DNA of 29,555 nucleotides from Spirochaetia bacterium (GCA_900769325.1 CAAGGF010000047.1:1-29555); one strand, 5' to 3'; numbered from the stretch's first letter, positions 22,077-29,445 are shown. Notes: generated from the letters alone by a model not told the origin. Numbers and translations: made by a program.

Positions 22077-22286
22077 TTATCCCAATGTTACTGACTTTGA
22101 AGCAGCATCATATCTGGCAACAGGTTTATTGCAAATTTTAGCTTTTTGGATGGCAGCCTTAACAGCTTTTTCTGCTCTTGTATCCATTTCAATATCATTA
22201 GCAGTAAGAATTTGCTTCTTTGATTTAGAATCTACAACTGTAACGACAGTATCAACATTTCCAATTTTTACAGTAACTTGTTTCAT
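22077..22286 (-). CDS. Small protein preceding the zeta-type kinase, putative antitoxin
   Basis: 69 aa from ATG 22286, selected because GGAGG lies 6 bp upstream; an upstream in-frame ATG at 22370 has no such site. The first half is beta-like (MKQVTVKIGNVDTVVTVVDSK), the second helical (DTRAEKAVKAAIQKAKI), ending ARYDAASKSVTLG. It does not resemble the epsilon antitoxin or the PezA HTH protein. It is co-transcribed with the kinase gene (3-bp gap) from a promoter whose upstream 135 bp is duplicated before the DUF4160/DUF2442 operon. The antitoxin role is inferred from size and order. Confidence 0.75.
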   Translation of the reverse strand: MKQVTVKIGNVDTVVTVVDSKSKKQILTANDIEMDTRAEKAVKAAIQKAKICNKPVARYDAASKSVTLG

Positions 22287-22380
22287 ATTAATACCTCCAT
22301 CATAATCAGTCTGCCTTTTTTGTTCTTCTGTAATACAGGCTTTAAATTTTTCATACTTTATAAACCACAATCTGTAATCT

Positions 22381-22515
22381 ATTATATCATATTTTCACAA
22401 AAAATCATCTGAAATACTAACATTTATATTGCCACACAGATGTACAAGTGTACTTGCATATCGTTTTTTTATAACGGATTTCGATTAACATTATTTTATC
22501 AACATTTCAAAGTTT
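22381..22515 (-). repeat. 135-bp promoter/leader repeat, copy 1
   Basis: This is nearly identical to 23186-23319 (one length difference and scattered substitutions). On the reverse strand each copy ends in the -10-like GATATAATA just upstream of a toxin-antitoxin-type operon. Each contains an imperfect palindrome around GTACAAGTGTAC (here 22442-22453) that could be an operator. Confidence 0.88.
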
Positions 22516-22579
22516 GCAGTAATATAAAATGAGTAAATTATTTTTATGAAATGATTTGGATGGTTGATTTTGTATTTAA

Positions 22580-22885
22580 TTATGCTACAGAAATAATATC
22601 TTCCGTGTTGTAAACAAAGCCATGTTCATACATATATTCAGGGGCACAATCAATTTCGCCATTATTCCAAGTTACAATACCGTATTCAATTTTGGGATTT
22701 TCGTAAACTTCGGGATTTTTTAATGGTTCAAAAACTTCTCCCTCAAGAATTGTTGTATCAAAAAGTTTCGTAACTCCGTCTGAAAACTTTAAAAGGTAAA
22801 CACCACTGTACATGTGCCGTACTTCAAGAACAGTCAGCATAGGTTCCAGATTATCAGAATATACAATTCCGTTTTCTTCATGCAT
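22580..22885 (-). CDS. DUF2442 domain protein
   Basis: 101 aa with DUF2442 features: MLTVLEVRHMYSGVYLLKFSDGVTKLFDT and VFEPLKNPEVYENPKIEYGIVTWNNGEIDCAPEYMYE. DUF2442 proteins are small beta-rich proteins commonly encoded beside DUF4160 proteins, and the pairs are regarded as toxin-antitoxin-like. It lies 21 bp downstream of the DUF4160 gene on the same strand, with GGAGG before the ATG. Which partner is toxic is not established from sequence. No terminator follows; the R2 repeat lies beyond its stop. Confidence 0.88.
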   Translation of the reverse strand: MHEENGIVYSDNLEPMLTVLEVRHMYSGVYLLKFSDGVTKLFDTTILEGEVFEPLKNPEVYENPKIEYGIVTWNNGEIDCAPEYMYEHGFVYNTEDIISVA

Positions 22886-22906
22886 ATATTCACCTCCTGA
22901 TATTGT

Positions 22907-23167
22907 CTATGAATCAATCTTATCAAAATGCTTATTCTGAACTGCAAGATTCCATGCAGCATAAGCTTTTTCTTCGTTTTTCTTTAACCATTCCTGAACG
23001 GCTTTCAACTGCTTTGCCGGTATTTCTCCAGCCAAAAGAGTACCGTCTATTGCAACTGATGCACGGAATTCTCCATAAAAAACATGAACATGAGGTTTAT
23101 TATGATGTTTTATATCATTGAACATCATATAAATAACAATTCCATCAAATCGTTTTAGTTCAGGCAT
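22907..23167 (-). CDS. DUF4160 domain protein
   Basis: 86 aa. The family motif HNKPHVHVFYGEFRASVAIDGTLLAGEIPAKQLKAVQEWLKKNEE is clear, ending in a helix (AYAAWNLAVQN). The His-rich PHVHV segment is the most conserved part of DUF4160, and its function is unknown. It is first in a two-gene unit with DUF2442. The promoter region is repeat copy 2 (23186-23319), with GATATAATA about 20 bp before the ATG and AGAGGAA as the ribosome-binding site. Confidence 0.9.
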   Translation of the reverse strand: MPELKRFDGIVIYMMFNDIKHHNKPHVHVFYGEFRASVAIDGTLLAGEIPAKQLKAVQEWLKKNEEKAYAAWNLAVQNKHFDKIDS

Positions 23168-23185
23168 ATTTTTTCCTCTATTTTT

Positions 23186-23319
23186 ATTATATCATATTTT
23201 CACAAAAAATCATCTGAAATAGTAACATTTCTATTCTACACAGATGTACAAGTATACTTGCAAAGCGTTTTTTATACCGGATTTTTGATTAACATTATTT
23301 TATCAACATTTCCAAGTTT
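23186..23319 (-). repeat. 135-bp promoter/leader repeat, copy 2
   Basis: This is the counterpart of 22381-22515, in the same orientation and at the same place relative to the downstream operon. Differences cluster in the middle (GTACAAGTATAC here) and after the T run. It is preceded on the reverse strand by the terminator at 23335-23378. Confidence 0.88.
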
Positions 23320-23334
23320 TTCTGGAATACTGAT

Positions 23335-23378
23335 AAAAAAGGGGCTATCTAATAACATTATATTATAGACAGCCCCTT
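23335..23378 (-). terminator. Rho-independent terminator after the small coiled-coil gene
   Basis: On the reverse strand GGGGCTGTCTATAATA (23376-23361) pairs with TATTAGATAGCCCC, with one bulge, and is followed by TTTTTT (23340-23335). It lies 69 bp after the stop of the 23447-23650 gene. Confidence 0.88.
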
Positions 23379-23446
23379 AACATAACAATATTCTAATTAT
23401 AGAATCAGATACCTTTAACTAGTTCTTATATTAACATAACATTCAA

Positions 23447-23650
23447 TTACTTGTCTTCAGATTCCCTTCTTTTTGCATCTTCTACACGTTTATCCAATGC
23501 TCTTTCATATGAAATCATACCAGCTAACTGTTCTCGTAAATTATTTCTCTCTGTTGAATCCAATTTAGAATTTGCTAAATCCTTTTCAGCCCCACGAATA
23601 CGTCCTCTAATGTCTTTTTGTTCTTGTTCCAATTTTTTTGCACTTTCCAT
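23447..23650 (-). CDS. Small coiled-coil protein, 67 aa
   Basis: The whole protein is charged and predicted helical: KKLEQEQKDIRGRIRGAEKD, then STERNNLREQLAG and ERALDKRVEDAKRRESEDK, with heptad-like Leu/Ile spacing. There is no signal peptide and no family match that I recognise. The gene looks real: a perfect AGGAGG 6 bp before the ATG and a strong terminator after it. Its leader has three consecutive hairpins (23680-23759). It stands alone between two toxin-antitoxin-like modules. It could be an orphan antitoxin, an anti-defence protein or a structural small protein; the sequence does not decide. Confidence 0.75.
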   Translation of the reverse strand: MESAKKLEQEQKDIRGRIRGAEKDLANSKLDSTERNNLREQLAGMISYERALDKRVEDAKRRESEDK

Positions 23651-23679
23651 AAAAAATCCTCCTAGATTTTCTTATAAAA

Positions 23680-23759
23680 TTTTGGCTGAAGCCGAGCAAA
23701 GCAAAGGCTTCAGCCAAAAGAAATTTGTCAATTTCTTTGTTCAGTGTACACTGAACAAA
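23680..23759 (-). promoter_or_regulatory. Three consecutive hairpins in the leader of the coiled-coil gene
   Basis: Hairpin 1 has perfect 14-bp arms (23680-23693 with 23706-23719) and a 12-nt loop. A smaller GAAATT/AATTTC stem follows. The third is a perfect 24-bp palindrome (23736-23759, centre GTGTACAC) flanked by a T run on the + strand. The first hairpin ends about 17 bp before AGGAGG. Read on + the palindrome would be a terminator; read on the reverse strand the series forms a structured 5' leader. Confidence 0.75.
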
Positions 23760-23790
23760 TTTTTTTATGATCTTCTCAGGGTTTTTACGA

Positions 23791-23880
23791 GATTAATATA
23801 ATAATTTTTTTTAGAAAATTTATTCATTTCCAGTCATTTAATAGAAGTAATATTAGGTGAGTAAATTATTTTTATGAAAT
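23791..23880. repeat. Long direct repeat R3
   Basis: This matches R1 (21357-21464) from ATTAATATA through TTTTTATGAAAT but lacks 16 bp in the T-rich part. It lies just upstream of the DUF3990 promoter and forms the right border of the block that R1 opens. Confidence 0.8.
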
Positions 23881-23917
23881 AATAACTTTTTTTATTATAA
23901 TTTAGTCGTATTTAGCA

Positions 23918-23947
23918 TTGAAAGGACTACTTCTTTAGAAGTATAAT
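23918..23947 (+). promoter_or_regulatory. Promoter and palindromic operator of the DUF3990/HTH pair
   Basis: TTGAAA (23918-23923), 18 bp and TATAAT (23942-23947). A palindrome ACTTCT-TT-AGAAGT (23929-23942) fills the spacer and touches the -10, ideal for autorepression by the HTH protein. The -10 ends 6 bp before ATG 23954, so the mRNA would begin at the start codon. Confidence 0.75.
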
Positions 23948-23953
23948 ATCAAT

Positions 23954-24628
23954 ATGGCAAAACTGATTTTATATCATGGTTCATCGAAAATAATTGAAAA
24001 ACCAGTGTATGGTGAAGGAAAAACTTGGAACGATTATGGACGAGGTTTTTACTGTACACAAAATAAGGAACTCTCAAAAGAATGGTCTTGTCCTGATAAC
24101 AATGATGGTTTTTCAAATTGTTATGAGATTCAAATTGATGACTTGAAAATTTTGAATCTTCAAGATCGTGATTTTAATATTCTACATTGGTTAACCATTC
24201 TTATTCAAAATAGAAAGTTTGATTTGGACACGCCGATTATGCGTCAGGCAGATTTTTATCTAAAAAATAATTTTTCAATCGATTTAACCAATTTTGATGC
24301 AATTATTGGATATCGTGCAGATGATTCATATTTCTCCTTTGCAAGAGCTTTTCTTTCTAACGCCATTTCATTGGAACAATTAAAAATTTCAATGAAGCTT
24401 GGAAAACTTGGTGAACAGTTTATGCTTAAAAGTTCAAAAGCCTTCGATTTAATTAAATTCAGTGGGTATGAAATTGCGGAAGCCAGAATATATTCTTCAC
24501 GAAGAAAAAAACGTGATTCAGACGCAAAAAATCAATATAAAGAATTACTTTCAAATAATGATATTTCCGCTTTATTTATCCGTGATTTAATTTTAAGGGA
24601 GGTAAAAAGTGATGATGAATGCCTATGA
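23954..24628 (+). CDS. DUF3990 protein, putative ADP-ribosyltransferase-like toxin
   Basis: 224 aa. The N-terminus LILYHGSS (4-11) and DYGRGFYCT (27-35) are the DUF3990 hallmarks and resemble the first strands of the ADP-ribosyltransferase fold. AIIGYRADDSYFSFARAF (116-133) and LGEQFMLKSSKAFDLIKF (152-169) complete the family pattern. A basic helix follows (SSRRKKRDSDAK). No Shine-Dalgarno lies before ATG 23954; the -10 box is only 6 bp away, so translation is probably leaderless. The HTH gene overlaps its end by 17 bp and has a strong ribosome-binding site inside this gene. Toxicity through NAD-dependent modification is inferred from the fold family, not shown. Confidence 0.8.
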   Translation: MAKLILYHGSSKIIEKPVYGEGKTWNDYGRGFYCTQNKELSKEWSCPDNNDGFSNCYEIQIDDLKILNLQDRDFNILHWLTILIQNRKFDLDTPIMRQADFYLKNNFSIDLTNFDAIIGYRADDSYFSFARAFLSNAISLEQLKISMKLGKLGEQFMLKSSKAFDLIKFSGYEIAEARIYSSRRKKRDSDAKNQYKELLSNNDISALFIRDLILREVKSDDECL

Positions 24629-25271
24629 TAAATCTTATCTCCTTGATTTTAGAAACAATTTAGGTTTTGCTTTTGACTGTATTGCCAATCATTGTAATAA
24701 AAATCTTTCGGATTTCTATGATATTTTTATAGCCTCCAATATTGCTTCATACATTGAAAGTGGAAACGCAAAATATCTTTCTGGAATGTCTGGTACAGAA
24801 TTAATTTTAACTGTTTACGATAAAGTTGGTTTATCAATTGAAATTCCACAATATTTTGAATTTGATAGAAGTCCTGAATATTGGGCAGGTTGGATTTTGG
24901 CCTATTACCAGTGGAAAACTTCAATGAGTTTTAAGATGATAAGGAATTTTGTTCCTGTTCAAAATATTGTAAAAATGTACAACCCGCTTCATGAAGCACC
25001 AGAAGAAAAATTTGAAGAAATAATGAATGGAATAATTCGTCAAAAAAAGCAATCGACAAATCTTCAATTTCTGCGCAAACAACAACATCTTACTCAAAAT
25101 GAACTTTCTACTCTTGCGAATGTAAATTTAAGAACACTGCAACAATATGAAACAGGTGCAAAAGACATAAATAAAGCCGCAGGAGATGTAATAAATCGTC
25201 TTACAGCCGTTTTAAAATGTAACTTTTATGATTTGATGGAATTGGAACCGTTGAAAATCTGTAAGAAATGA
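24612..25271 (+). CDS. HTH (XRE-type) regulator/antitoxin paired with DUF3990
   Basis: 219 aa from ATG 24612. AAGGGAGG (24595-24602) precedes it by 9 bp; GTG 24609 or ATG 24615 would also be possible. Residues 1-150 form an unrecognised domain with short motifs (YIESGNAKYLSGMSGTELI, EYWAGWILAYYQW). The C-terminal part has an XRE helix-turn-helix: LQFLRKQQHLTQNELSTLANVNLRTLQQYETG. A C-terminal HTH with a larger N-terminal partner domain is usual for antitoxins that neutralise by binding. It overlaps the DUF3990 gene by 17 bp, and the palindrome at 23929-23942 is the obvious operator. The gene converges with the helicase gene 13 bp away. Confidence 0.85.
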   Translation: MMNAYDKSYLLDFRNNLGFAFDCIANHCNKNLSDFYDIFIASNIASYIESGNAKYLSGMSGTELILTVYDKVGLSIEIPQYFEFDRSPEYWAGWILAYYQWKTSMSFKMIRNFVPVQNIVKMYNPLHEAPEEKFEEIMNGIIRQKKQSTNLQFLRKQQHLTQNELSTLANVNLRTLQQYETGAKDINKAAGDVINRLTAVLKCNFYDLMELEPLKICKK

Positions 25272-25284
25272 TGATACTTGATTT

Positions 25285-27447
25285 CTATTCCAACCTGACA
25301 AACGGTTCGTATTCGCTTTTTTCAACTGTATAAACAAAAAGCATTTCCATTGCTCTGGTTAGTGCAACATAGACCATATTGAACTGCTGGTTCATAAAAG
25401 TTTCTTCGTCGTAAACTGATTTTTCTTCTGCACTGCGAATTCGATGGTCAGCAAGGAATAACACAACAGGAAAATCGAGCCCTTTACAATTCTGCACAGT
25501 ACATAAACGAATGCCGCTTGTTGTTTCAAAATCAAATTCGTCATTAATGAATGTAGACTCCACTCCCAGTTTGGAATCCAGAAGATTTTGTAATTTTTCA
25601 AGTTTATCTTTTTTATTTGCAATAATACAGATGTTTTCTTCTATATAATTGAGCACATTCATTAAAAGTTTTACCTGTTCAAGCATCTGATTCATTGCAT
25701 CAGCCGTATTTTTTCCTACGATATGTTCAACCGGCGGACCGGGTCTAAATGCCAACGGTTCGGTTGACTTATCTTTATTCTTAAATTTGTTTCTGTATGA
25801 TTCTGCATAAGTATGAATTTGAACCGTATTTCTAAAATTTGTTTTTAAGATTTTTGTGCGGCCGACAATATCAATTCCAGATTTATTCCAATTAAATCCT
25901 TTTCTGTAAATTGACTGGTCACTGTCTCCTGCAAGAAATACTGCACGCTTTGTTGAATTTTTTACAACAGCCAGAACAACAGGCGGTAAATCCTGAGCTT
26001 CATCAACAAAACTGTATTCTGCCATAATGGAATCAACTTCTTCCCCACCCTTCAACAGTCGTTTTGCAATCATTTTTGCAGCAAAATTTCTTGGCCACAA
26101 TTCTTCATCAAGCAGATTTTCTTCAGCCTTTTCCAGCTGTTCCCACATTTTTATGCGTTCAGTTTTTTTCATTGGAAATTTCATGCCTTCTCGGTCACAG
26201 ACTTCATCAATATACTGCTCTTTTGTAATACAGTTCGCCCAAATAAAAAACTGAGCTTCTTTAAATACATCTTCCCCATCAAAATAATCATCAGAAAACA
26301 CATCTTCAGGAAGGCTGGCATAATCATATACGAATTTTTTATCCGGGAAAAAATGTTTCATCATTGAAAACAAAAAAGAATCAGCCGTTGTAATTGTTCC
26401 TTCCGGCACTTCTGCATTCAGAAGTTTTGTTACATACTGATTATATTTTACAAGACTTTTTGTATATGTAAGCAACCGGAAACTTTTTTTATTTTCAAAA
26501 GACAATTCACTTCCAAGTTCAAGAACCGCTTTTTCCAGTGTTTTTACAAGAACAAGAGACTTTCCAGTTCCGGCAGCACCTTTTACAAGAAAATCTTTAT
26601 TCATATTAATCTGGTCAAGAACTTCTTCCTGCTCCCTGCTTAAAGAAATAATTGAACGCTCGTAATCGTGACGGGTTCTTGTATAAAATGAAATTCTTTC
26701 TAGATATTCTATATATTTTTTAGTTTTCTCATAATCTTTAATCTTTTCCTGAATTGTTTCTTTTTCTTTTTTAAGCTGCAGATACTGTTCATTTGCATTC
26801 TGACGGACTTTATCCAGTTTTTTATCTTTCTTTGAAAGCCGGGCTTCTGTTTCTGCAAGTTCGGTTTTTAGAGCATTTTCCCTTGCCTTTACGCTTTCAA
26901 GCTTATTTTGTAAATCGTTTAATTCATTGACTTTTTGAGCAAGAATTTCATTTTCTTCTTTTAGTTTTTTAATTTCGAAAATGGCTTTTTTAAGTTCTTC
27001 ACTTTGATAATCTGCATGATTTTTCCAATTAGCCAGCTCGTTTTCCAATTTCTGAATTATCTGAAGCTGAGTCCAGCCCTCTGCCTCTGCAAAAGCCAGA
27101 AAACAAACTACAGTAGCCTGAGCCTCTTCTTCTGTAATTTGAGCAAATTTATGACGAACATCATTTGAAAGCCAGTGATTGGTATAAAGCTTTCGAAGAA
27201 TCTGATAAGTATTCCATTTATCTTGCGGAAGAATACACTTAGATGCTCCTTTATAAATGGGCGTTCCGTAAGTCTGATAGTATTCAGATGTATATTCATT
27301 GATAAGAACCCCAAAATCCGATTCCGAATTATATTTTTCTTTTAAAGCGCGTTCCATCAGGGAATGCATAGCAAGAACAAATAAACCTAAGTCTGCATTT
27401 TTTACTTTTAAGATGCGATTGATGTCGCTTTCAGTTATATGAGTCAT
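25285..27447 (-). CDS. UvrD/Rep-like SF1 helicase with N-terminal helical and coiled-coil domains
   Basis: I start at ATG 27447 (MTHITESD): an earlier ATG at 27456 overlaps the TATAAT box. This gives 720 aa. The N-terminal 125 residues are helical and resemble the DUF4145-type domain found before helicases in restriction-like proteins. About 130-255 is a long coiled coil. The SF1 core follows: motif I GAAGTGKS (290-297), motif II SFVDEAQDLPP, motif III LAGDSDQSIY, motif IV ILKTNFRNT, motif V TVQNCKGLDFPVVL and motif VI NMVYVALTRAMEML. It should unwind or translocate on nucleic acid. The architecture is common in defence islands, but no nuclease domain is visible here. The neighbours are toxin-like modules and a DUF234 ATPase. 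Confidence 0.88.
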   Translation of the reverse strand: MTHITESDINRILKVKNADLGLFVLAMHSLMERALKEKYNSESDFGVLINEYTSEYYQTYGTPIYKGASKCILPQDKWNTYQILRKLYTNHWLSNDVRHKFAQITEEEAQATVVCFLAFAEAEGWTQLQIIQKLENELANWKNHADYQSEELKKAIFEIKKLKEENEILAQKVNELNDLQNKLESVKARENALKTELAETEARLSKKDKKLDKVRQNANEQYLQLKKEKETIQEKIKDYEKTKKYIEYLERISFYTRTRHDYERSIISLSREQEEVLDQINMNKDFLVKGAAGTGKSLVLVKTLEKAVLELGSELSFENKKSFRLLTYTKSLVKYNQYVTKLLNAEVPEGTITTADSFLFSMMKHFFPDKKFVYDYASLPEDVFSDDYFDGEDVFKEAQFFIWANCITKEQYIDEVCDREGMKFPMKKTERIKMWEQLEKAEENLLDEELWPRNFAAKMIAKRLLKGGEEVDSIMAEYSFVDEAQDLPPVVLAVVKNSTKRAVFLAGDSDQSIYRKGFNWNKSGIDIVGRTKILKTNFRNTVQIHTYAESYRNKFKNKDKSTEPLAFRPGPPVEHIVGKNTADAMNQMLEQVKLLMNVLNYIEENICIIANKKDKLEKLQNLLDSKLGVESTFINDEFDFETTSGIRLCTVQNCKGLDFPVVLFLADHRIRSAEEKSVYDEETFMNQQFNMVYVALTRAMEMLFVYTVEKSEYEPFVRLE

Positions 27448-27454
27448 ATTTAGC

Positions 27455-27463
27455 ATTATAGCA
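27455..27463 (-). promoter_or_regulatory. Extended -10 promoter of the helicase gene, leaderless
   Basis: Reverse strand TGCTATAAT, with the hexamer at 27460-27455, ends 7 bp before ATG 27447. There is no Shine-Dalgarno for that ATG. The expected transcription start falls at the start codon or one base before it. Confidence 0.6.
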
Positions 27464-27572
27464 CAAAAGATTTTGTTATGTACCCCTAATTTTGGGTTTT
27501 GAAAAATTTACTGTATTCTACTGGAAGTGAGCACTACAAGCAGGAGCGTAATGGAGAAATTATAATATTTAT

Positions 27573-27632
27573 CTTTAGGTCGGTGAACACAATGTATTTT
27601 GTCTTGACCGACTTATACCTAAAGTTTATAAT
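27573..27632 (+). promoter_or_regulatory. Promoter with embedded inverted repeat upstream of the DUF234-type ATPase
   Basis: TTGACC (27604-27609), 17 bp and TATAAT (27627-27632) end 6 bp before ATG 27639. An inverted repeat surrounds and overlaps the -35: CTTTAGGTCGGT (27573-27584) against ACCGACTTATACCTAAAG (27607-27624), with a 4-nt insertion in the right arm. This is a likely operator. There is no Shine-Dalgarno, so the mRNA is predicted to be leaderless. Confidence 0.75.
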
Positions 27633-27638
27633 TAAATC

Positions 27639-29084
27639 ATGGTCGGTAGAAAACACGAATTAGAAGAATTAAATAAACTTTACAATAGCAAAAAGGCAGA
27701 ACTTGTTGCAATTTATGGTCGTAGACGCATCGGTAAAACTTACCTTGTAGATATGGCTTTTGAAAACAAAATTACTTTCAGACATGCAGGACTTTCTCCT
27801 GTGGAAGCAAAAGGAAAAAAGGGCAGCCTTTTAAAAGAACAGCTTCAGCATTTTTATTTTTCACTTCAACTTCAGGGACTTCCTAAATCGCACCGACCAG
27901 AATCATGGCTTGAAGCATTTTTTATGCTAGAGCAGCTTCTTCAATCAAAAGATAATGGAGAACGTCAGGTAATCTTTTTGGATGAACTTCCATGGATGGA
28001 TACTCCTCAATCCGGATTCGTCACTGCCTTTGAAGGCTTCTGGAACACATGGGCTTGTCATCGTCCTAATATTATGGTCATTGTATGTGGCAGTGCAAAT
28101 TCCTGGATTCTTGATAAGTTAATCAACAATCACGGAGGCCTTTACAACCGTGTAACTTACGAAATTAAACTTTCGCCTTTTACTTTGGGAGAATGTAAAG
28201 AATATCTTGATTCCCTGAATGTTGTTCTTTCTGATTATGATATCACTCAGAGCTACATGATTCTTGGTGGAGTTCCATTCTATCTTGGATATTTTGAAAG
28301 AGGATTAAGTCTTGCACAGACTATTGATAAACTTTTTTTCAAACAGAATGCCAAGCTTAAAGATGAATACGACCGTCTCTTTGAATCTGGATTTACAAAC
28401 CCCCAGACAATGAAGACTCTTGTTAAGTATCTGAGTCAAAAAAATGCAGGTTATACAAGAAAAGAAATTTGTCAGGATCTTAAAATTACAGACAGCGGAC
28501 ATTTATCAAAAAATCTAAAAGCTCTTATTGCCAGTGATTTTGTCATCGAATATGTACCTTTTGGAATGGGAAAAAGAGATGTTCATTACAGACTTACAGA
28601 TCCATTCTGCAAGTTCTGTCTTAAGTTTGTAAATGGAAAAACATCTATGGATGAAGAATTCTGGCAGCAAAATATCACTTCACCATCAATAAACAGCTGG
28701 CGAGGTTTTGCTTTTGAAAATGTCTGTTTTAATCATATAGGTAAAATTAAAGACGCACTTGGCATCAGTGGTGTCATTACCAGTCAATCAGCATGGTCAA
28801 AACGGGCTGAAGAAGACAATAACGATAGTGCACAGATTGATATGATCATCAACCGAAACGACAATGTCATCAACATGTGCGAAATGAAATTCTATAGCGG
28901 CGACTTTACTGTAGATAAATCATATCACACAACCCTTATAAATCGCCAGAAATTACTCAGCACTTTGATTCCTCGAAAATCTGTAATTCACGGAACTCTG
29001 ATTACAACCTATGGAGTAACTTATAATGAATACTCAGGAGATTTTGTAAAAGTAATTACACTTAAAGATCTTTTTAAAGAATGA
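27639..29084 (+). CDS. AAA-family ATPase with C-terminal DUF234 (PD-(D/E)xK-like) domain
   Basis: 481 aa of the archaeal-type ATPase/DUF234 family. Walker A GRRRIGKT (27-34) follows the usual VGRKHELEEL start. Walker B is VIFLDELPW (D115, E116), then VIVCGSANSWI (sensor-like). A winged-helix region follows near 250-310 (YTRKEICQDLKITDSGHLSKNLKAL). The DUF234 C-terminus carries D401 (QIDMIINR) and E415-M-K417 (CEMKFYSG), the D...ExK pattern of restriction-like nucleases. Bacterial members are mostly uncharacterised and are found in Treponema, Bacteroides and archaea in multiple copies. It appears to be monocistronic from a strong promoter. A role in defence or DNA processing is a reasonable but unproven guess. 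Confidence 0.9.
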   Translation: MVGRKHELEELNKLYNSKKAELVAIYGRRRIGKTYLVDMAFENKITFRHAGLSPVEAKGKKGSLLKEQLQHFYFSLQLQGLPKSHRPESWLEAFFMLEQLLQSKDNGERQVIFLDELPWMDTPQSGFVTAFEGFWNTWACHRPNIMVIVCGSANSWILDKLINNHGGLYNRVTYEIKLSPFTLGECKEYLDSLNVVLSDYDITQSYMILGGVPFYLGYFERGLSLAQTIDKLFFKQNAKLKDEYDRLFESGFTNPQTMKTLVKYLSQKNAGYTRKEICQDLKITDSGHLSKNLKALIASDFVIEYVPFGMGKRDVHYRLTDPFCKFCLKFVNGKTSMDEEFWQQNITSPSINSWRGFAFENVCFNHIGKIKDALGISGVITSQSAWSKRAEEDNNDSAQIDMIINRNDNVINMCEMKFYSGDFTVDKSYHTTLINRQKLLSTLIPRKSVIHGTLITTYGVTYNEYSGDFVKVITLKDLFKE

Positions 29085-29200
29085 TGCCCTTATTTCGTAT
29101 GAAGGAACAAATGCAGCAGAGCTTATAGAAGACTTTCATGATATAACTAAACAGTTTTGTTGAACAGGCTGTGGAAAAACAACTTGCAGCAGAATATTAA
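29083..29200 (+). pseudogene. C-terminal remnant of a HicB-like antitoxin gene, frameshifted
   Basis: The frame from 29083 reads DALISYEGTNAAELIEDFHD, then ITKQF, close to the HicB pattern (F-G-T-ELx-x-F-D), and stops at 29161-29163. One base earlier in the T run at 29155-29158, the other frame continues TKQFVEQAVEKQLAAEY to TAA 29198-29200. A one-base insertion therefore probably broke the gene. The 5' half is absent; the stretch begins directly at the end of the ATPase gene. Confidence 0.55.
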
Positions 29201-29445
29201 AAATTTTCTTATATTTTTCCAAAATTAAAACTGTAAGGAAGTTTTTTCATATACTTTATTTTCAATTTGTTTGTGCACATTGTCAAGTCATGTACAAAAT
29301 TTTTAAATTTTTGTGCATAAGAACCAATGGATAAGCGGCTCAGGTATTAATCAACACTTTTCTAAAAAAACACCTCTCATATTTTATAAATTTTTAATTT
29401 GTGTTAGTATATTAAAATCTTTGGTTATTCAAAGAAAACAGGAGG

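Noticed and set aside
22381..23319. Integron cassette array (attC sites) for the repeated toxin-antitoxin modules
   Set aside because: Treponemes can carry integrons, but the repeats lack GTTRRRY/RYYYAAC cores and lie upstream rather than downstream of the genes. No integrase is in the window.
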